In this document: positions 11,249-24,200 of the stretch, piece after piece | Layout: every line of letters starts with the position of its first letter | Position numbering within the stretch: position 1 is the stretch's first letter | From: Rhizophagus sp. LPA8_4_AMF | Taxonomy: Eukaryota; Glomeromycota; Glomeromycetes; Glomerales; Glomeraceae | DNA: 64,000 nucleotides | Direction: 5' to 3' | Assembly (NCBI GenBank): GCA_021464525.1 | Contig: JADRCO010000029.1 | Span: 1-64,000, forward strand | Notes under the pieces: generated by a model | What the model saw: only the letters and a program-made list of their open reading frames with translations | Told to the model about the DNA's origin: nothing | Databases searched by the model: none | Made by a program: the position numbers and the translations under genes

Positions 11249-14200
11249 AATGATTTTGCCAAGACTTTTCACTGCAGTAATATTATATTTATGGATAATT
11301 ATCTAACAAATAATCACTTGATTTTTATGTTGATAAAAAAAAAAAAAAAAAAAATTTAAATTTAAAATAGCGGAAAACTTTGGATATGCAAAACAAAGGA
11401 TAAATTTTATATAGTATACTAAAATTAAAAATATTTTAAACAAAGATAATGAAAAATGTTAATACATTTCGTTATATATTCAATATTTTTATTTATGGGC
11501 ATTATTACAAAAATAATATGAAGGAGAATAGGATTGAAAATATTGAAAAGATAAATAAATGGTTCGGAATAAATGTCACATGAATGCGCTAATTACCTAT
11601 TTATAGGTTTAATATTAGAATATTTGAAAAACCAGACAAACCAGATGTTATTGCATTAATTGAACTATTTTTATACCGCAAATACCGCTAGAGCAATAAA
11701 GTGTAAAAGATACAGTACATTAAAAAAAAATAAAATTCAAATTTTCAAAAGATCAACAACTTCTTAAAATGACCTCACATAAATTATTAATTGTTCGCAG
11801 TTTTAATCACATTTTAGCCAATGCACATTATTAACGGTTGTAAAAAAATTTACCTGTTATCGAATCTTAATAATTTGGTTAACTAAATTCGGTAATTCTT
11901 TGTTTATATTTGGCACACGATTTTATGTCGATTACTAGTGGATAGTCTGTTTATTCATTGCATATTGCATACTGCATTCTTTCTTTTTTTTTTTTTCTTG
12001 TACGAAGATCTTGAATCAAAGATTTCTTTATTTGACGATATTGAGATCTATCCGTTATAATGAAAACAAGATTAACGAGAGTCCCAAATTCGTTATCCGA
12101 TAAATCAATGATTGTCGGAGGAATTATTCTTACAAGATATCGTATTACTAATTAGATAAAACGTATGATTTGTATCCGAGTATTATAATAAATATCCTAG
12201 AAAGGGAAGTAAGGTTTAGAAAAAAAAAATCTTTGAATTTTTTTTTCGGATTTAATTAAAATTATTTGTTTGTAATTAATTAAAATTTCTAATTTCTAAA
12301 TTCGTAAAATCTTAAATATTTAAAAATAAATATCAGATATACAAATATTACAAATAATTATTTTAATATTGCTTATTTAATATAAAATAAACGTATTAAA
12401 AAAAGAATCACAAATTATAATTAATTTACACAACAGAATTGAACGAGAACTTATTAATAGAATTTTTTTACAATGAGATAATTGGTGGATTTTAACAATC
12501 ATGTGTTAAAAATGATGATTTTTTTAACTTAAAAAAACGTAGATTAACAAGTTAAGGAGAAATTTAGTTCTCCATATCATCTGATACTAATTCAAATGTC
12601 AATCAGTAAAAAAATTTAGAAAAAAAATTTTTCCTCCTAAAAAAAACACACATCATAGATTTACATGTTTCACAAATTCTATAAATAAACTTTACCAATA
12701 ATTTACGTTAATTACGCTACGCCATTTGAAAAATATGGAATTCCACTTCAGAAATTAAATGAGCCTTTTATGGTAATTATTTTGTTCTTCATTATAATAT
12801 GTATTATCTGTTATATTAGGGAATGGTTACAATTTTTTGTTTGATCAACCTCAATTTAACAAAAAATAGAATTGTCCGGATTTGTTCCTGTAAAAAAAAA
12901 AAAAATTAATTTCGGTTCTAAATTTAAAAAAAAGCTAAATAATTTTTTTTTTTTTCCTATTTTAACTTATAAGACAAAACTATGTGGCGTTATATTGAAA
13001 GATAGTATGTCAATATATATATTTACTGTATATAACATCCGATACGGGTATTTCTTATGCGTGGAGGCGCAATCAATATAAAAATCAACAATAAATGTAT
13101 AGAAATCTAATGACATTTTTTTTTTATTTAGAAAATTTTTGGTTTAAATGTACAAAAAAAAAAAAAAATTATTATTTTTTAATTTTTTTTTGAAATCATA
13201 ATTACTATGCTGTATATAATATGAAGTATAATTATAATAATAATAAAGATTGCATATTATTATACGTTTTAAGGAATTTGTTGATCGGGGATTGATTCAA
13301 TTATCGTTAAATGCTTTGTCATGTTTAAATATTGTGCTATCATAATAAAAAATTGGTATTTTTAAACAATACGTGATTAGTGAACTAGATTTTGAACGTC
13401 ACCAGTATAAGCATTTCGTAAGTTGATCCGATTAACGGAAAAATCACTCTCGAAAGAAAAAAGAGATAAATTAAAAATAATGATTTTATTAGAAAAATGT
13501 TTTAGTACTCGTTTATTCGATATTTGCTTGAAACAACTTGAGTGTTCTTCAATGCTGTATTAAATTTAACCTTCCCGTAAGAATGCATGAATGAAAATCC
13601 TAGAATTTATAAATTATTACAATTCATCTAAAATGGCTGATAAACTTCAGTGATAAAAGTGCCAAGCTGTTTCACAAAATACAAGTTCTGTAGGTTGCAA
13701 AACACATTATACATTGGCTGATCATGATAATAGTGAGTTTAATTTCTTTGTTCAAACAGAGTTCTAGTTCTTTATAATATGTTTGGGCTGCAGGGGGGAA
13801 AAGTATTTTGATTATGTTTTACAAAAGGTAAAGAAAAAAACAATTTATTACTCATTAAACGAATTACATAAATAGATATCCCGATAAACATTAATTTATT
13901 CTCATAGATTTTGGTGTAAAGGACCCGAGAAAAATGATGTATATCAGCATATAAAGAGATGCATAAATGATAAAGTTGATTAACTTTCCCCACGTTTATA
14001 CCCCCCGTATTACAAAGATTTACTTTACATTTATATCAAACCAATTAAAATTTCAAAAAAATGAGGAGGCACGATATGACCGTCTTATATCCTTTCGATG
14101 AAATTAAAAAAAAATAATGTACGTTAACTGTTAATTGAAGTTTTACGAGAATAACGAGATTAAAAAAAAATGCTTGTTTTTTTAAACTGTGTCGAACAAA

Positions 14201-14556
14201 TGGTATATTAAGTCATTTAAATAAAAAGAAGTAATGAAGTTATTCTTATGTTAAAACAATTATTTATTATTTTTTTCGCGCATTTCTATAATTTATGCTG
14301 ATGATCGTAACAAAATATTGTAGCGTTATTTAGTAGTAAGAATAATAAATATGAAATTATAATAAAAAATTATTTACACCACATTTTTACACTCCCAACC
14401 CTCTAAAATTTCTAATAGGGTTTCCCCTTTTTCAAAAAATTCTCTTTCGGCTATTGCGATTGATTGGGAAGTTTGCAAACAGCAAACAACTGGGCTTCAG
14501 ATAAAATCCTCACTAGCTCAGTTATTACCCATGCACAAAGATGTAGAAATCAAAAA

Positions 14557-14824
14557 TGGTATGAAATTTCTTGGTCTATTTATATTATTTTGGGAATTTA
14601 TGGCGAAGTGAACTTTCTTTTTTACTGCTACGGTAGCTGCTACGGTCAATTAAAAGATACTACTGCGATCAAATCATTTACTACTGCGGTTAATAAGCGT
14701 GAAATGGTATGAAATTTCTTGGTTTATTTTAATTATTTTCGAAATGAACACTATTACGGTCAATAAAAGATACTGCGATCAATAGCAATAATCAAATAAT
14801 CATTTACTACTGCGGCTAATAAGC
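14557..14824. repeat. Degenerate tandem duplication, about 120-148 bp units
   Basis: Unit 1 (about 14557-14703) and unit 2 (about 14705-14824) both begin TGGTATGAAATTTCTTGGT and both contain ACGGTCAAT-AAAAGATACT, ATCATTTACTACTGCGG and TAATAAGC in the same order. Small insertions and deletions separate them. Confidence 0.7.
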
Positions 14825-15338
14825 AACCTGATGCGTGATGCGGTCGGTATACGCCATTCCTTTTGTGAAAGACAATTATTACTATTAAGTTTCATCTTTG
14901 TCTATTATAATTCTTTGTTATTATTTTAGGATTGTTTAATAAGAATTGTAATGAAAAATGAACTTTGAACAAAAATGGGAGAGAAAAAGACATCATTGAT
15001 TAATGGCTTATTGTTTAAGAGACATCAAGAACAAAAATGTCATTTAGCCGAAACATTACAAATTAAACGATTAAATAAAAAATATTATAGTATCAGTAAA
15101 AATCTATTTATTTATTTTAAAAAAAAAGTAATAAAATTAAACTACAATATATAAAAAATTACACTACATGTATATTTGATATCAATGCCCAGCAAAGATA
15201 TTAAAAAAGTTTTTTAAAAGTCCCAAAAAAAAAAAATTTCGAATCGAACTAATGATGATTGGTTAAAAGGTAAAAAGCGGATTTAATGTAAACTAAAAGG
15301 TGTAATTGTAGTAACCCCTATTTATAATCTTTTTAAAA

Positions 15339-16091
15339 TTAAGGAAAAGATAAAAGGAGAGACTTGATTTCTGAATCATATTTATCACAAGAAGTTGTCG
15401 TAGAATTTGAATCAGTGAAACAAAAACTATTATTAAAAGTGGTGGCAAATTGGTTTAATTCAAGCTTAATATTCATCGTAACGATCTCCATAAAATTTTT
15501 TGTTTGATTTTTTTCGAAAGAATCAGATTTTGTAACAACTTTATTAGTAATTTTAATAAAAGAATTTGTAAATTTACCATTATCTGAAACACGTTCATTT
15601 AAAGCTTCCTTAAGAAGTTCAACATTTCTTGGTTTAACGTGTTCATCCATAAAATGACAAATTGAAGGAGGATTTCCACAAATATAATCTTGATTTTCAC
15701 AATCACTTAATGTCCAATTAACACCAGGTTTAGGTTGTATAACTTTTAAAGGGTTTTGACATTGTCCTTTAAATTTTGGTTCTTTTGAAAATATAGAATC
15801 TTCAACAATATCTTTACAACTATTAGAGAATTCCGTTCTTGATTTATTAACTTGATTTAAAATTGCTTTATCGACCAAATTTTTAACTTGATCAACATTA
15901 ATATTTAAACCATTATAAATATTATTTGTTAAATTATTACCAAGAGTATCAAAAAGTGGATTCCATTCTTGAGTATAACTATTACAAAATGCTAATGAGA
16001 TACCATCACGACAACTTTGTTCACATGCTTGATTTATATTGAATAAAAAAGTGGTGAAATAAATAGTTATAAAAATTGGTGAGAATTTCAT
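15339..16091 (-). CDS. Secreted cysteine-rich protein (paralogue B)
   Basis: 250 residues with an N-terminal signal peptide (MKFSPIFITIYFTTFLFNIN) and a likely cut before ACEQSC. It is a clear paralogue of the protein at 9976-10722. Shared blocks are CEQSCR-GISLAF, EDSIF, FKGQCQ-PL-V-QP-PGV-WT, DCE-QDYICGNPP and KPRNV, and both end with a K-LLS-P tail. It also has ten cysteines, two of which are shifted: LAFC is present here only, and the GSC of paralogue A is missing. Several N-x-S/T sequons (NLT, NQT, NNS) fit an exported glycoprotein. It is single-exon, on the same strand as paralogue A and about 4.6 kb upstream of it. Function unknown. Confidence 0.85.
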   Translation of the reverse strand: MKFSPIFITIYFTTFLFNINQACEQSCRDGISLAFCNSYTQEWNPLFDTLGNNLTNNIYNGLNINVDQVKNLVDKAILNQVNKSRTEFSNSCKDIVEDSIFSKEPKFKGQCQNPLKVIQPKPGVNWTLSDCENQDYICGNPPSICHFMDEHVKPRNVELLKEALNERVSDNGKFTNSFIKITNKVVTKSDSFEKNQTKNFMEIVTMNIKLELNQFATTFNNSFCFTDSNSTTTSCDKYDSEIKSLLLSFP

Positions 16092-17488
16092 TTTGATTTG
16101 GTTTATTTTTTAAAAAGAAAAATAGGGGTTATTCTTTGGTTACTTTTTTTTAATAAAGTTTTTAAAAGTTTCAATGAAAGAGTAAGATGAAAAAATTAGC
16201 TTTTTTATATACTTTCCTGAAACATAAAGATTGTCTACATTACTTTGTCCAAACGTCAATCTTTTCGTAACTATACTCAATCAGTTACCATACATATACT
16301 TAATCAGTTACCATAGACCATAGTACTAATTATAAAACCTCTTATAATTATTAAACCCTTTAAACCTAAATTAAGTAATGATGTGGCGTTCATTCCCACT
16401 CCCGTAAGTAAAACATTTTTTACACTGTTAATAATGTCATACCTTTCTAGAACCTTTTAGTTTTACTGGGATGGTGGAACCTTTAATTAAATTACATAAT
16501 TCATACATGTATTAAGATAAACTAGTTCAACTAGTTCATCCAATTTATTATACTAGATACAGTATGAGTATGCGACACATCACATATGTTTGGAAAAGAA
16601 TCGCCTCATTTTTTTTTCTTCATTGCAATAATAATTAAATTCTAAGTAATTAAAAAAAAAAAAAAGAATTAATGAGTAAAAAATTTAATCCCAAATGAGG
16701 GCAAAAGTTTTACTTTAAGATCGTTCGGATTTTTAATCGGTAAATGCGGATCCAATGATCCAATGATCTTATCATGCTTCGAACTTTCTATAGAAATTTC
16801 TTAATCGAATTCTTAAAAAAATCGGAAAATTATGAATAAAAACAAACAAACAAACATCAAATGGAGAAATTGTTTAAATTTAAACTTTTATTATTTGAAA
16901 AAACTTAAAAAAAAGCAATCTTTTTGCTTTTGGGATTTGTATTTTGTAACACGTGTTGATTCACGTGATAAAATTCCAAAGGCGCAGAAAATTTTACAAC
17001 AAACGTCGTTAAGATCGCTGCGAATTTTGTGAAAATTCTTTCTCTTTGAAATGGATAAAAATAAAATAAAAAAAAAAAAATTCCGGGTTAATAATTTAAG
17101 TTAGATTACTTGATATAAACTGGATACTAATTTAAAACAAATCTAAAATTAAATTTATTAAATAATAATAAAGTTCTTAAGATGACGTGATTCTAATTAT
17201 TACATGTGGCGTAGTTATCGAAATAATAATAATGTGATAATTCATAATATTTTGTTAGAAAACTTTAATTACTTTATTAATACTGAAAAGAAAATTATTA
17301 CTAATATAATGTGATGCTTAAAGAAATTTAGTTGAATTTTTCTCATACATACTTCTGCATTCAAGACAGCCAAGTAAAATTTTTCCATCGTGAATTTTAC
17401 TAATGATTGAGCAAATTATCTCCAAAGTCCAAATAATTTGACCTGAATAACCCGAATATCGTGCTTAGTAAAGCTAATCAATATTATA
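16092..17488. other. AT-rich spacer
   Basis: Nothing recognisable. The open frame 16832-17032 (+) is short, Lys/Asn-rich and without family signal. This region should hold the promoter of secreted gene B and the 3' UTR of the PD-(D/E)XK-like gene. Confidence 0.4.
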
Positions 17489-19363
17489 TTAATATCTTCC
17501 AAACCAAAACGGGCATTCCCTTTTTACACAACGAGTTTTACTAACAAGCCTATTAAATTCAGGAGTGTTCAATGTATTCTTTTTGAATGATGATTTTAAT
17601 TCTAACTGAGCTGAACTTGGATTCTCAAGTTTATCAATAAAGATATCATAAGATTCCAATAAAATATTTCGTATATTTAATAGAACGTGTAACTCATCTA
17701 TAAAAATAAATAGATCCTTTATTGTCTCGGGTATCGAAATTTGAGCAATATGATTCATTGTATATAATCCTTCGCTTATTAAATCAAGAATATAGAAATC
17801 CACTTTGTATGCGATACATTGAAATCCTAATATTTTTATCTCGGCTCCTCTTGAAATTGCTGAGTCGATACAATCTTTCATAAACACACCTATCCTGATT
17901 AGATCAAGACAGTTTTTATATACGTTGTTTTTCTCGGATGGACCAGACACTTCACCGACATAAATAATATTTGTCGTCTGAGACTGATATTTCATCGTTA
18001 CTACAAAATCTGGCTGTTTCGTTCTTGATCCATCAAGTTTTCTTATTCTACTTTCCGTTAGGGCCGTATTTGGCCATTGAGCTATATATTTATCCGGGTT
18101 ATGAAAAGCATCTTTCATAATTCTGTCTAAATAATTGGTGATTAATGTTAATTCACTTGGTTCATTCCTGATTTTATCGAATGGTAGAGTTCTTATCAAA
18201 TCCAGCATTAAAAACCCAAAATTATTCCTCAATTCTTTTCTATTTGCAAGATCTGTACATAAAAGATCAATTGCTTTTCTACGTGAAACTTTCAAACATG
18301 TTTTAATAACATTCCTATATATGCACTCAATTTCTGTATCCAATGATATAGATAATGTCGGCGTATATTCTTGATGAATTGATGCAAGTACTTGCAAACC
18401 AAATATTTCTATCATTTTTGTAGAATAAGAATTTGGTACCAAGACAAGTATTGATGATAATGATAGAATCTCGTGTGTATTTGATTCAACATACAGCCCA
18501 TCAGTATTAGCATGTGAAATGGCTTCATTAATATAAGCTCTAAATTTTGCTGATATGTTAACATTATTTATACACAAATCAGATTCTAAACTCCCTAATT
18601 GTAATAAATTCGAAGGAACATTAGTTATGATAATCTTTTCGTTTTCGGTGAATGAATCTCCAGAAGAATGTTGCGATATTGGAGATGGAGTTTTATATCC
18701 ATCGTCACTTTCATCATCTGATTCATTGGATGTATCTTGTTCTTTACTTCCACCATCTGATGTTTCGTTAGCAATAATCGGACCCTTTTTTACGTGTAGA
18801 ATAATGTCAGTTAGTGCTTGTAATCAATAAACTAAAATTATTGATTGAGCTTAACTAACATTTTGCTTGATAAACTGGATATGTGTTTGATTTAGAGCCA
18901 ATTTTTCATTGCTAGTGGCCTCCAATTGAGCTGTGAGGTGAGATTCAAGAAGAACTTTTTGTTTGAGTCTTTGACGCTTCGACTTTTCTTTCAAGGATCT
19001 TGAGGTAGCTTTCGCTTTACGCTTCCGTTGGGATTCTTTACTAATCTAATGTGAAGAAGAAACAGAAGTCGGTGATATATTTGTATACCTTCAGTTAAAA
19101 CACGTACTGGTTCTTTAAAAAACACGTCAATTCGCAACTTTTTGTACATTTTTAAGCTTATTCTGTGCAGCATTAACAATCAAAGGGTTTTCGCATTCAT
19201 TCATGATATGTCTTAGAGAGCTAGCAAATTGGGAACAAGGATTCTGGCTGTTAGAGAAATACCGAAATTGCCACAATTGCCACTTCGAGTAGGGATTTAC
19301 GTGGAAAAACTCGTGAGCTTTATGAGGAATAGAGCACAACTGAGAACACGTTGACGCGTGCAT
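17489..19363 (-). CDS. Putative PD-(D/E)XK-like nuclease-fold protein (multi-exon, 5' end uncertain)
   Basis: The last exon spans at least 18577-17489 and stays open upstream to about 18815, adding an acidic Ser/Asp-rich linker (residues such as SDDESDDGY). A likely preceding exon (about 19046-18860) encodes a Lys/Arg-rich helical segment (KESQRKRKAKAT...). An earlier one may start at the ATG at 19363 (MHASTCSQLC...). The 5' exon joins are not certain. The C-terminal domain holds KQPDFVVT, a spacer of about 16 residues, then YVGEVSGP, the spacing expected of a PD-(D/E)XK core strand pair, although the canonical ExK lysine is replaced by Ser. The downstream LGFQCIAYKVDFYILD...GLYTM strand pattern resembles a large uncharacterised protein family in Glomeromycotina and Mucoromycota. 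DNA binding is plausible from the basic segment; activity is unproven. Confidence 0.55.
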
Positions 19364-19531
19364 GTAGTGACATTTTTTTTACAATGCTTACTTAAAAGCA
19401 GAACCCCTGCTCAAGGTATGTAGATGCGTAACACAATCTTGATACATGGGTAATTTGGTAAATTATAATCTACTCGCCCATTATTTGTCGTGTTTATGTT
19501 TATAGATCTTCTTTTCATTCGCGTTCACCAA

Positions 19532-20355
19532 CACCGGGGAGGCAGACCCTGTATTGCTTATGGTCTTTGCTTCGGCAATAGGTCCTTTTAAGGATGGACT
19601 GGGCGTTCCATTACGACTCCTAAGGCTTTATATCTCTCCTCCCGGTAGTCATCCACGTATACTTAACGTGGTTGCACAATGATACTGTTTCTTTGAATTA
19701 AAATATGAACGGGCACTAAACACCGGGGAAGCAAACTCTGTACTGTTTATGGTCTTTGCTTCGGCAATAGGTCCTTTTAAGGATGGGCTGGGCGTTCCAT
19801 TGCGAAGCCGGAATGTAAGTTTTGTCACGTACGAAACTTATTTTTTTTTATTTTTCTAAAACATCAACTAACGTTTCTCCTGTTTCTTTTGTAGATCCCA
19901 GCTTTGATGGGACTTTGGAAAAAAATATGCACACTTTTTCAAATACTGTTTACTCCTAAGGCTTTATATTTCTCATCCACGTATACTTAACGTGGTTGCA
20001 TTTGAACGCGCACTAAACACCGGGGAGGCAGACTCTGTACTGTTTATGGTTTTTTCTTCGGCAATAGGTCCTTTTAAGGATGGACTGGAGCGTTCCATTA
20101 CGACTCCTAAGGCTTTATATCTCTCCTCCCGGTAGTCATCCACGTATACTCAACGTGATTGCACCATGATACTGTTTCTTTGAATTAAAATATGAACGCG
20201 CATTAAACACCGGGGAGGCAGACTCTGTACTGTTTATGGTCTTTGCTTCGGCAATAGGTCCTTTTAAGGATGGACTGGGGCGTTCCATTATGACTCCTAA
20301 GGCTTTATATCTCTCCTCCCGGTAGTCATCCACGTATACTTAACGAGGTTGCACC
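19532..20355. repeat. GC-richer tandem repeat, four units of about 190 bp
   Basis: Four copies of a unit starting CACCGGGGA(G/A)GCA at 19532, 19721, 20018 and 20208, giving spacings of 189, 297 and 190. Each contains CTTCGGCAATAGGTCC, a CGTTCCATT block and CACGTATACT. Unit 2 to 3 is longer because about 150 bp of unrelated DNA lies at about 19805-19956, and unit 3 lacks two short blocks. The composition is visibly richer in G and C than the rest of the window. In unit 4 the minus strand is open for 65 codons (20333-20136), but the other units do not keep that frame, so I do not call a protein. Confidence 0.8.
19805..19956 (+). other. Intron-like insertion within the tandem repeat
   Basis: Sequence absent from the other three repeat units. 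It contains a GTAAGT donor at 19815, a T-rich tract and a TTTTGTAG acceptor ending at 19894 (80 bp, the usual intron size in this window), followed by exon-like sequence. It may be a captured host gene fragment. Its origin is not recognised. Confidence 0.4.
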
Positions 20356-21265
20356 AAAATTCCTTGGATTATTCTTAAAAGTTAATCATTGTCCTGATCT
20401 GTCAGAAGATAAGTACATAAACATCAGACTTTCGAAAAAATTATCCCACCTGTTATAAATTCCCACTTATCTATCTCTCTCCAGTCAAATCTAGATCATA
20501 AAGGGTTAAGAATTTTTCCGAGTTGAAAGAATTTCAGATCTGTAGCATAAATTCCGTAGTTAGCAAGAGATAAAAAATAAAATAATCCCGACGGGAATCA
20601 CTCTACTCTCGCCATTATATTTCTTTTTTACTCCGACCCGTGATCGAAAGATTTATTTCTTAGCGCTATGTAATTTTATTTTTCGATGTATTATTGTTAA
20701 GTTTAAGGGAAGGAAATATCTATTTTAACTATATGGTGATACTTAAGTATATAGATTCTATAGTAAAGATTAGTATTAGGGTTAGGGGTAGGATTTGGAG
20801 AATGACCAAGAGGAAAACACCGCTCATGATACAACAATTGTAAGGATTTTAAAATGTGAGCTAGATGATTTTAATCTAACTTCGATTATTATAGATTATT
20901 ATAGGATGCTAAAGATACGGATGAAGAATTAGATGATAGTGAAGATGCAGATAAAGAATCAGATGATAGCGGGGGTCAGGATTATTATTTAATGGATTAG
21001 TTAATTAAACCCAAAGGTCAAATAACTATGGTTATTTGCCATTATATAGTAATGAATAGCCGAACCCTTAAGGGAATCATTTGATTATTGGACCCAAAAA
21101 TTTTTTATTTCAATCAAAATAAAAATGTGTGTTACATATTATCACAGTAATCTCAAATCATTTTGAAGCCACTAACTACACAAAGTCAATTATTCTATAT
21201 TATCTCATTATCTGATTAAGATTAATCTAAATAAATAATATTATAAATCCTTATATGTATAAATT
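20356..21265. other. AT-rich spacer
   Basis: No gene is recognised. A short plus-strand acidic stretch near 20905-20999 (Asp/Glu/Ser codons ending in a stop) could be a decayed exon but has no partner exons that I can identify. The end near the transporter should hold its 3' UTR. Confidence 0.4.
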
Positions 21266-24200
21266 CTAAACGTCTTTATTGCCTTTCTTTAAAGCTAAAG
21301 ACATTAATTGATCAAATTCTCCAGAATTTTGACACATTTTATAGAATAAAGATTCGTGATTTGTTATTAGATTATGAGGACTATCAAATTCTATTATATT
21401 ACCTTGATCTGTAAATTTAATAATAGAAAAGAGATAAATAAAATAAAATGTTTGAATATATATTATTATAAAAGTTAAGTATAAGGTTTGCTTACCAAGT
21501 ACTAATATCCTATCATAATCAATAATAGTTCTCAATCGATGTGCAATACATAGAATAGTACAATCTATGAATTCGGTTCTGATCATCTGTTGTATCTTTT
21601 CATCAGTAGCGAAATCGATACTAATAAAACAATCATAAAATAAATAAATTCAAAACTTTTTTATAATAATAAATAATAATATTAAAATTTTTGTATGTTT
21701 AAAAATTACCTTGCAGTAGCTTCATCCATTAAAATCACTTTACTGCTTCTCAATAAAGCTCTAGCCAAACACAACAATTGCCTTTGTCCTTGACTAAAGT
21801 TTTTACCACCTTCACTTACAGGTGTATCCAAATCCTTAAATACGTTTGCGTTATCGTACACATTTGAACTTCTACTTCCTCTCCTACTCGCTAAACTTTT
21901 ACCACCCACACTTCCTCTCCTATCCAATGTTCTTAATGATGAAATATCTGAAGCAATAATTTGTTCTACGTCGGATGGTATTAAATGAACACGTTTCAAT
22001 GAAGATAAAATTTCAAAATCTTCATATTGTGAAAATACATCTAAATTTGAACGGATTGTTCCTATGAATAAATTAAGTAAAAGAATTTAATTAATATAAT
22101 GTGGAAATAAAAGAATCTCATTTAATCAATAAGTTTTTACCGCTAAATAGTATAGGATCTTGTGGTATAATTGTAATTCTCGATCTTAAATCTTCAACTC
22201 CAATTGAACTAATATCAATGTTATCAATTGATATTTTTCCATTGGATGGTTCAACAAATCTAAATAATGATAATGCTATCGTTGATTTTCCTGATCCCGT
22301 CCTATTACATAAATTATCAAGAAAAATTACATATCATCTAAATAACTGTATCAGACTTTTTTTAAGAAAAATAAAAAAATTGTTTACCTTCCAACGATTC
22401 CGACTTTCTCACCTCCTTTAACACTAAAATTAATATGATGTAATACTGGTTCTAAATCTTCTGCATATTTAACTTCTAAATTTTCTACTTTAATTTTTCC
22501 TTCATATGGCCAAGCAGCTGGAGGTCCTGGATATATTTTGGCAGGAGCTTCTTGTGGCAATTCTGAAAATTCGCACACTCTTTCAACAGCATTTAAACTC
22601 ATTTCTAATAAAGAATATCTTCTTATTGTCCACATAATTTGTTCTGAGAAATTTAGTGCAAATGATAATGACAATCCTGCTAAACCTGAATCTATTGTAT
22701 CTATATTGTAAAGTAAAAAGACGCCAGCAAAGAAAGCTAAAAATGCACCAGATAAATTGTAACGAATTGATAACCATCTATTGGCAATCCACATATTAAA
22801 ACACGCTCGATGATTTGTATCAATCCTTAATTTAAAAATCGAATTTAGTATATAATATAAGTCTTGTTATTAAATTTAATAGAGCTTTAGCGATAACATA
22901 CTTATCAAACGTATCTTGCATAAACCGCTTCGTAGCGCCATATGCTCTGATTGTTGTAATTCCTCTAAAAATAATATTGATAATAAGTTAAGAAGTCATT
23001 TTAAGCTACATATTTAGGCTAATTATTCTTACATTAAAGTTTCCGTAAAATGTGAGTACAAAGGTGACCTTGTCACGGAATCTAATCTTTTACACTCTCG
23101 AGAAGCTTTAAGGTATAATATTCCAACTGTCACGTAAATGACGCCTAGTAGAATACAATACGTAACAAGTTAAAGATGATATAAAAATATATGCATCAAG
23201 TGATTTTATTGAAATACATACCAGCTATAATGGCAGCGATAATAAATTCTAAAATAACAAAGATTTTAGTACATAAAATATCATAATTATAAAAATTGTA
23301 TGAATGGAAATACCTTTTGTGATGGCTGATATCACAAATATAGTAGTAATTGTCATAAGGACCTATAATGAATAAAAAAGAATATTTATTAATCAAGAAA
23401 ATTGAATAAGAATACGAAAAAACCGCAATTAATTTTGCTTACATTAGATAAAACCCAAGAAAGTTCACCTAAATAAAGACACAATATTAAAACTTTTTAA
23501 ATTTAAAGTAAAACTATCAAAATATCTTTTAAATTTGTACCTGATAATTTACTGTCAATAGTTTCAAAATCCTTGCTGAATCTATTAAGGATTCTTCCAA
23601 CAGGTGTAGTATCGAAAAATCTAAGCGGAGCTCTAAGAACTTGATGAAGCAAAATTTTATGTAATTTTTTTGAAGCTTTTAAACCTCCATAATAAAGTAT
23701 AGAAAATTTTGCAACTCCAAAAAAACTAGATATCAGTGTAATTAATATATAAATGTTCAAATAGTAATTTATACTATGTTCTTCAGTATGTTCTTGATTA
23801 TCATCATTATAATTAAATGGAAGAATTCTTGCTGATAAAATCCTTTCGATTTGTTGATTTAATAAATAAGTTGGAGTAATTGTTTGTGAAATTGTTGATA
23901 TATTTATTGAAGTCAAAAAAGGGGAAATTTCATATATTGATGTATAATTGTTATTGATATCATTTTCTAAATTTGCATTTGACCATACTTTTAGCCACCA
24001 GCTTTCCATAACCTGAGTCGTCCTAGTTACAATATAAATTATCACGACTAAAGACCAGAATATTACATATCCATTAGCACGGACATAAGTCTTATATATC
24101 CTTAATCTAACAGCTCCAGCAGGGCGTGCTTAAATAATAAATTATCAATTTTTTAAGATTAGTAAGAATTTCTCAACAGAAAAAATTTACTTCGTCATGT

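Larger units (their letters stand above)
10723..15338. other. Long AT-rich spacer, 4.6 kb
   Basis: No supported gene. Small open frames (10964-11194, 12872-13081, 13772-13993, 14464-14712) show no family signal. Visible structure: an AT microsatellite near 11203-11246, a poly-A run near 11337-11356, and a degenerate direct duplication at about 14557-14824 listed separately. Confidence 0.45.

Noticed and set aside
20136-20333. 65-codon minus-strand frame (MDDYREERYKALG...)
   Set aside because: It covers one unit of the tandem repeat, and the other units break the frame, so coding is unlikely although transcription is possible.
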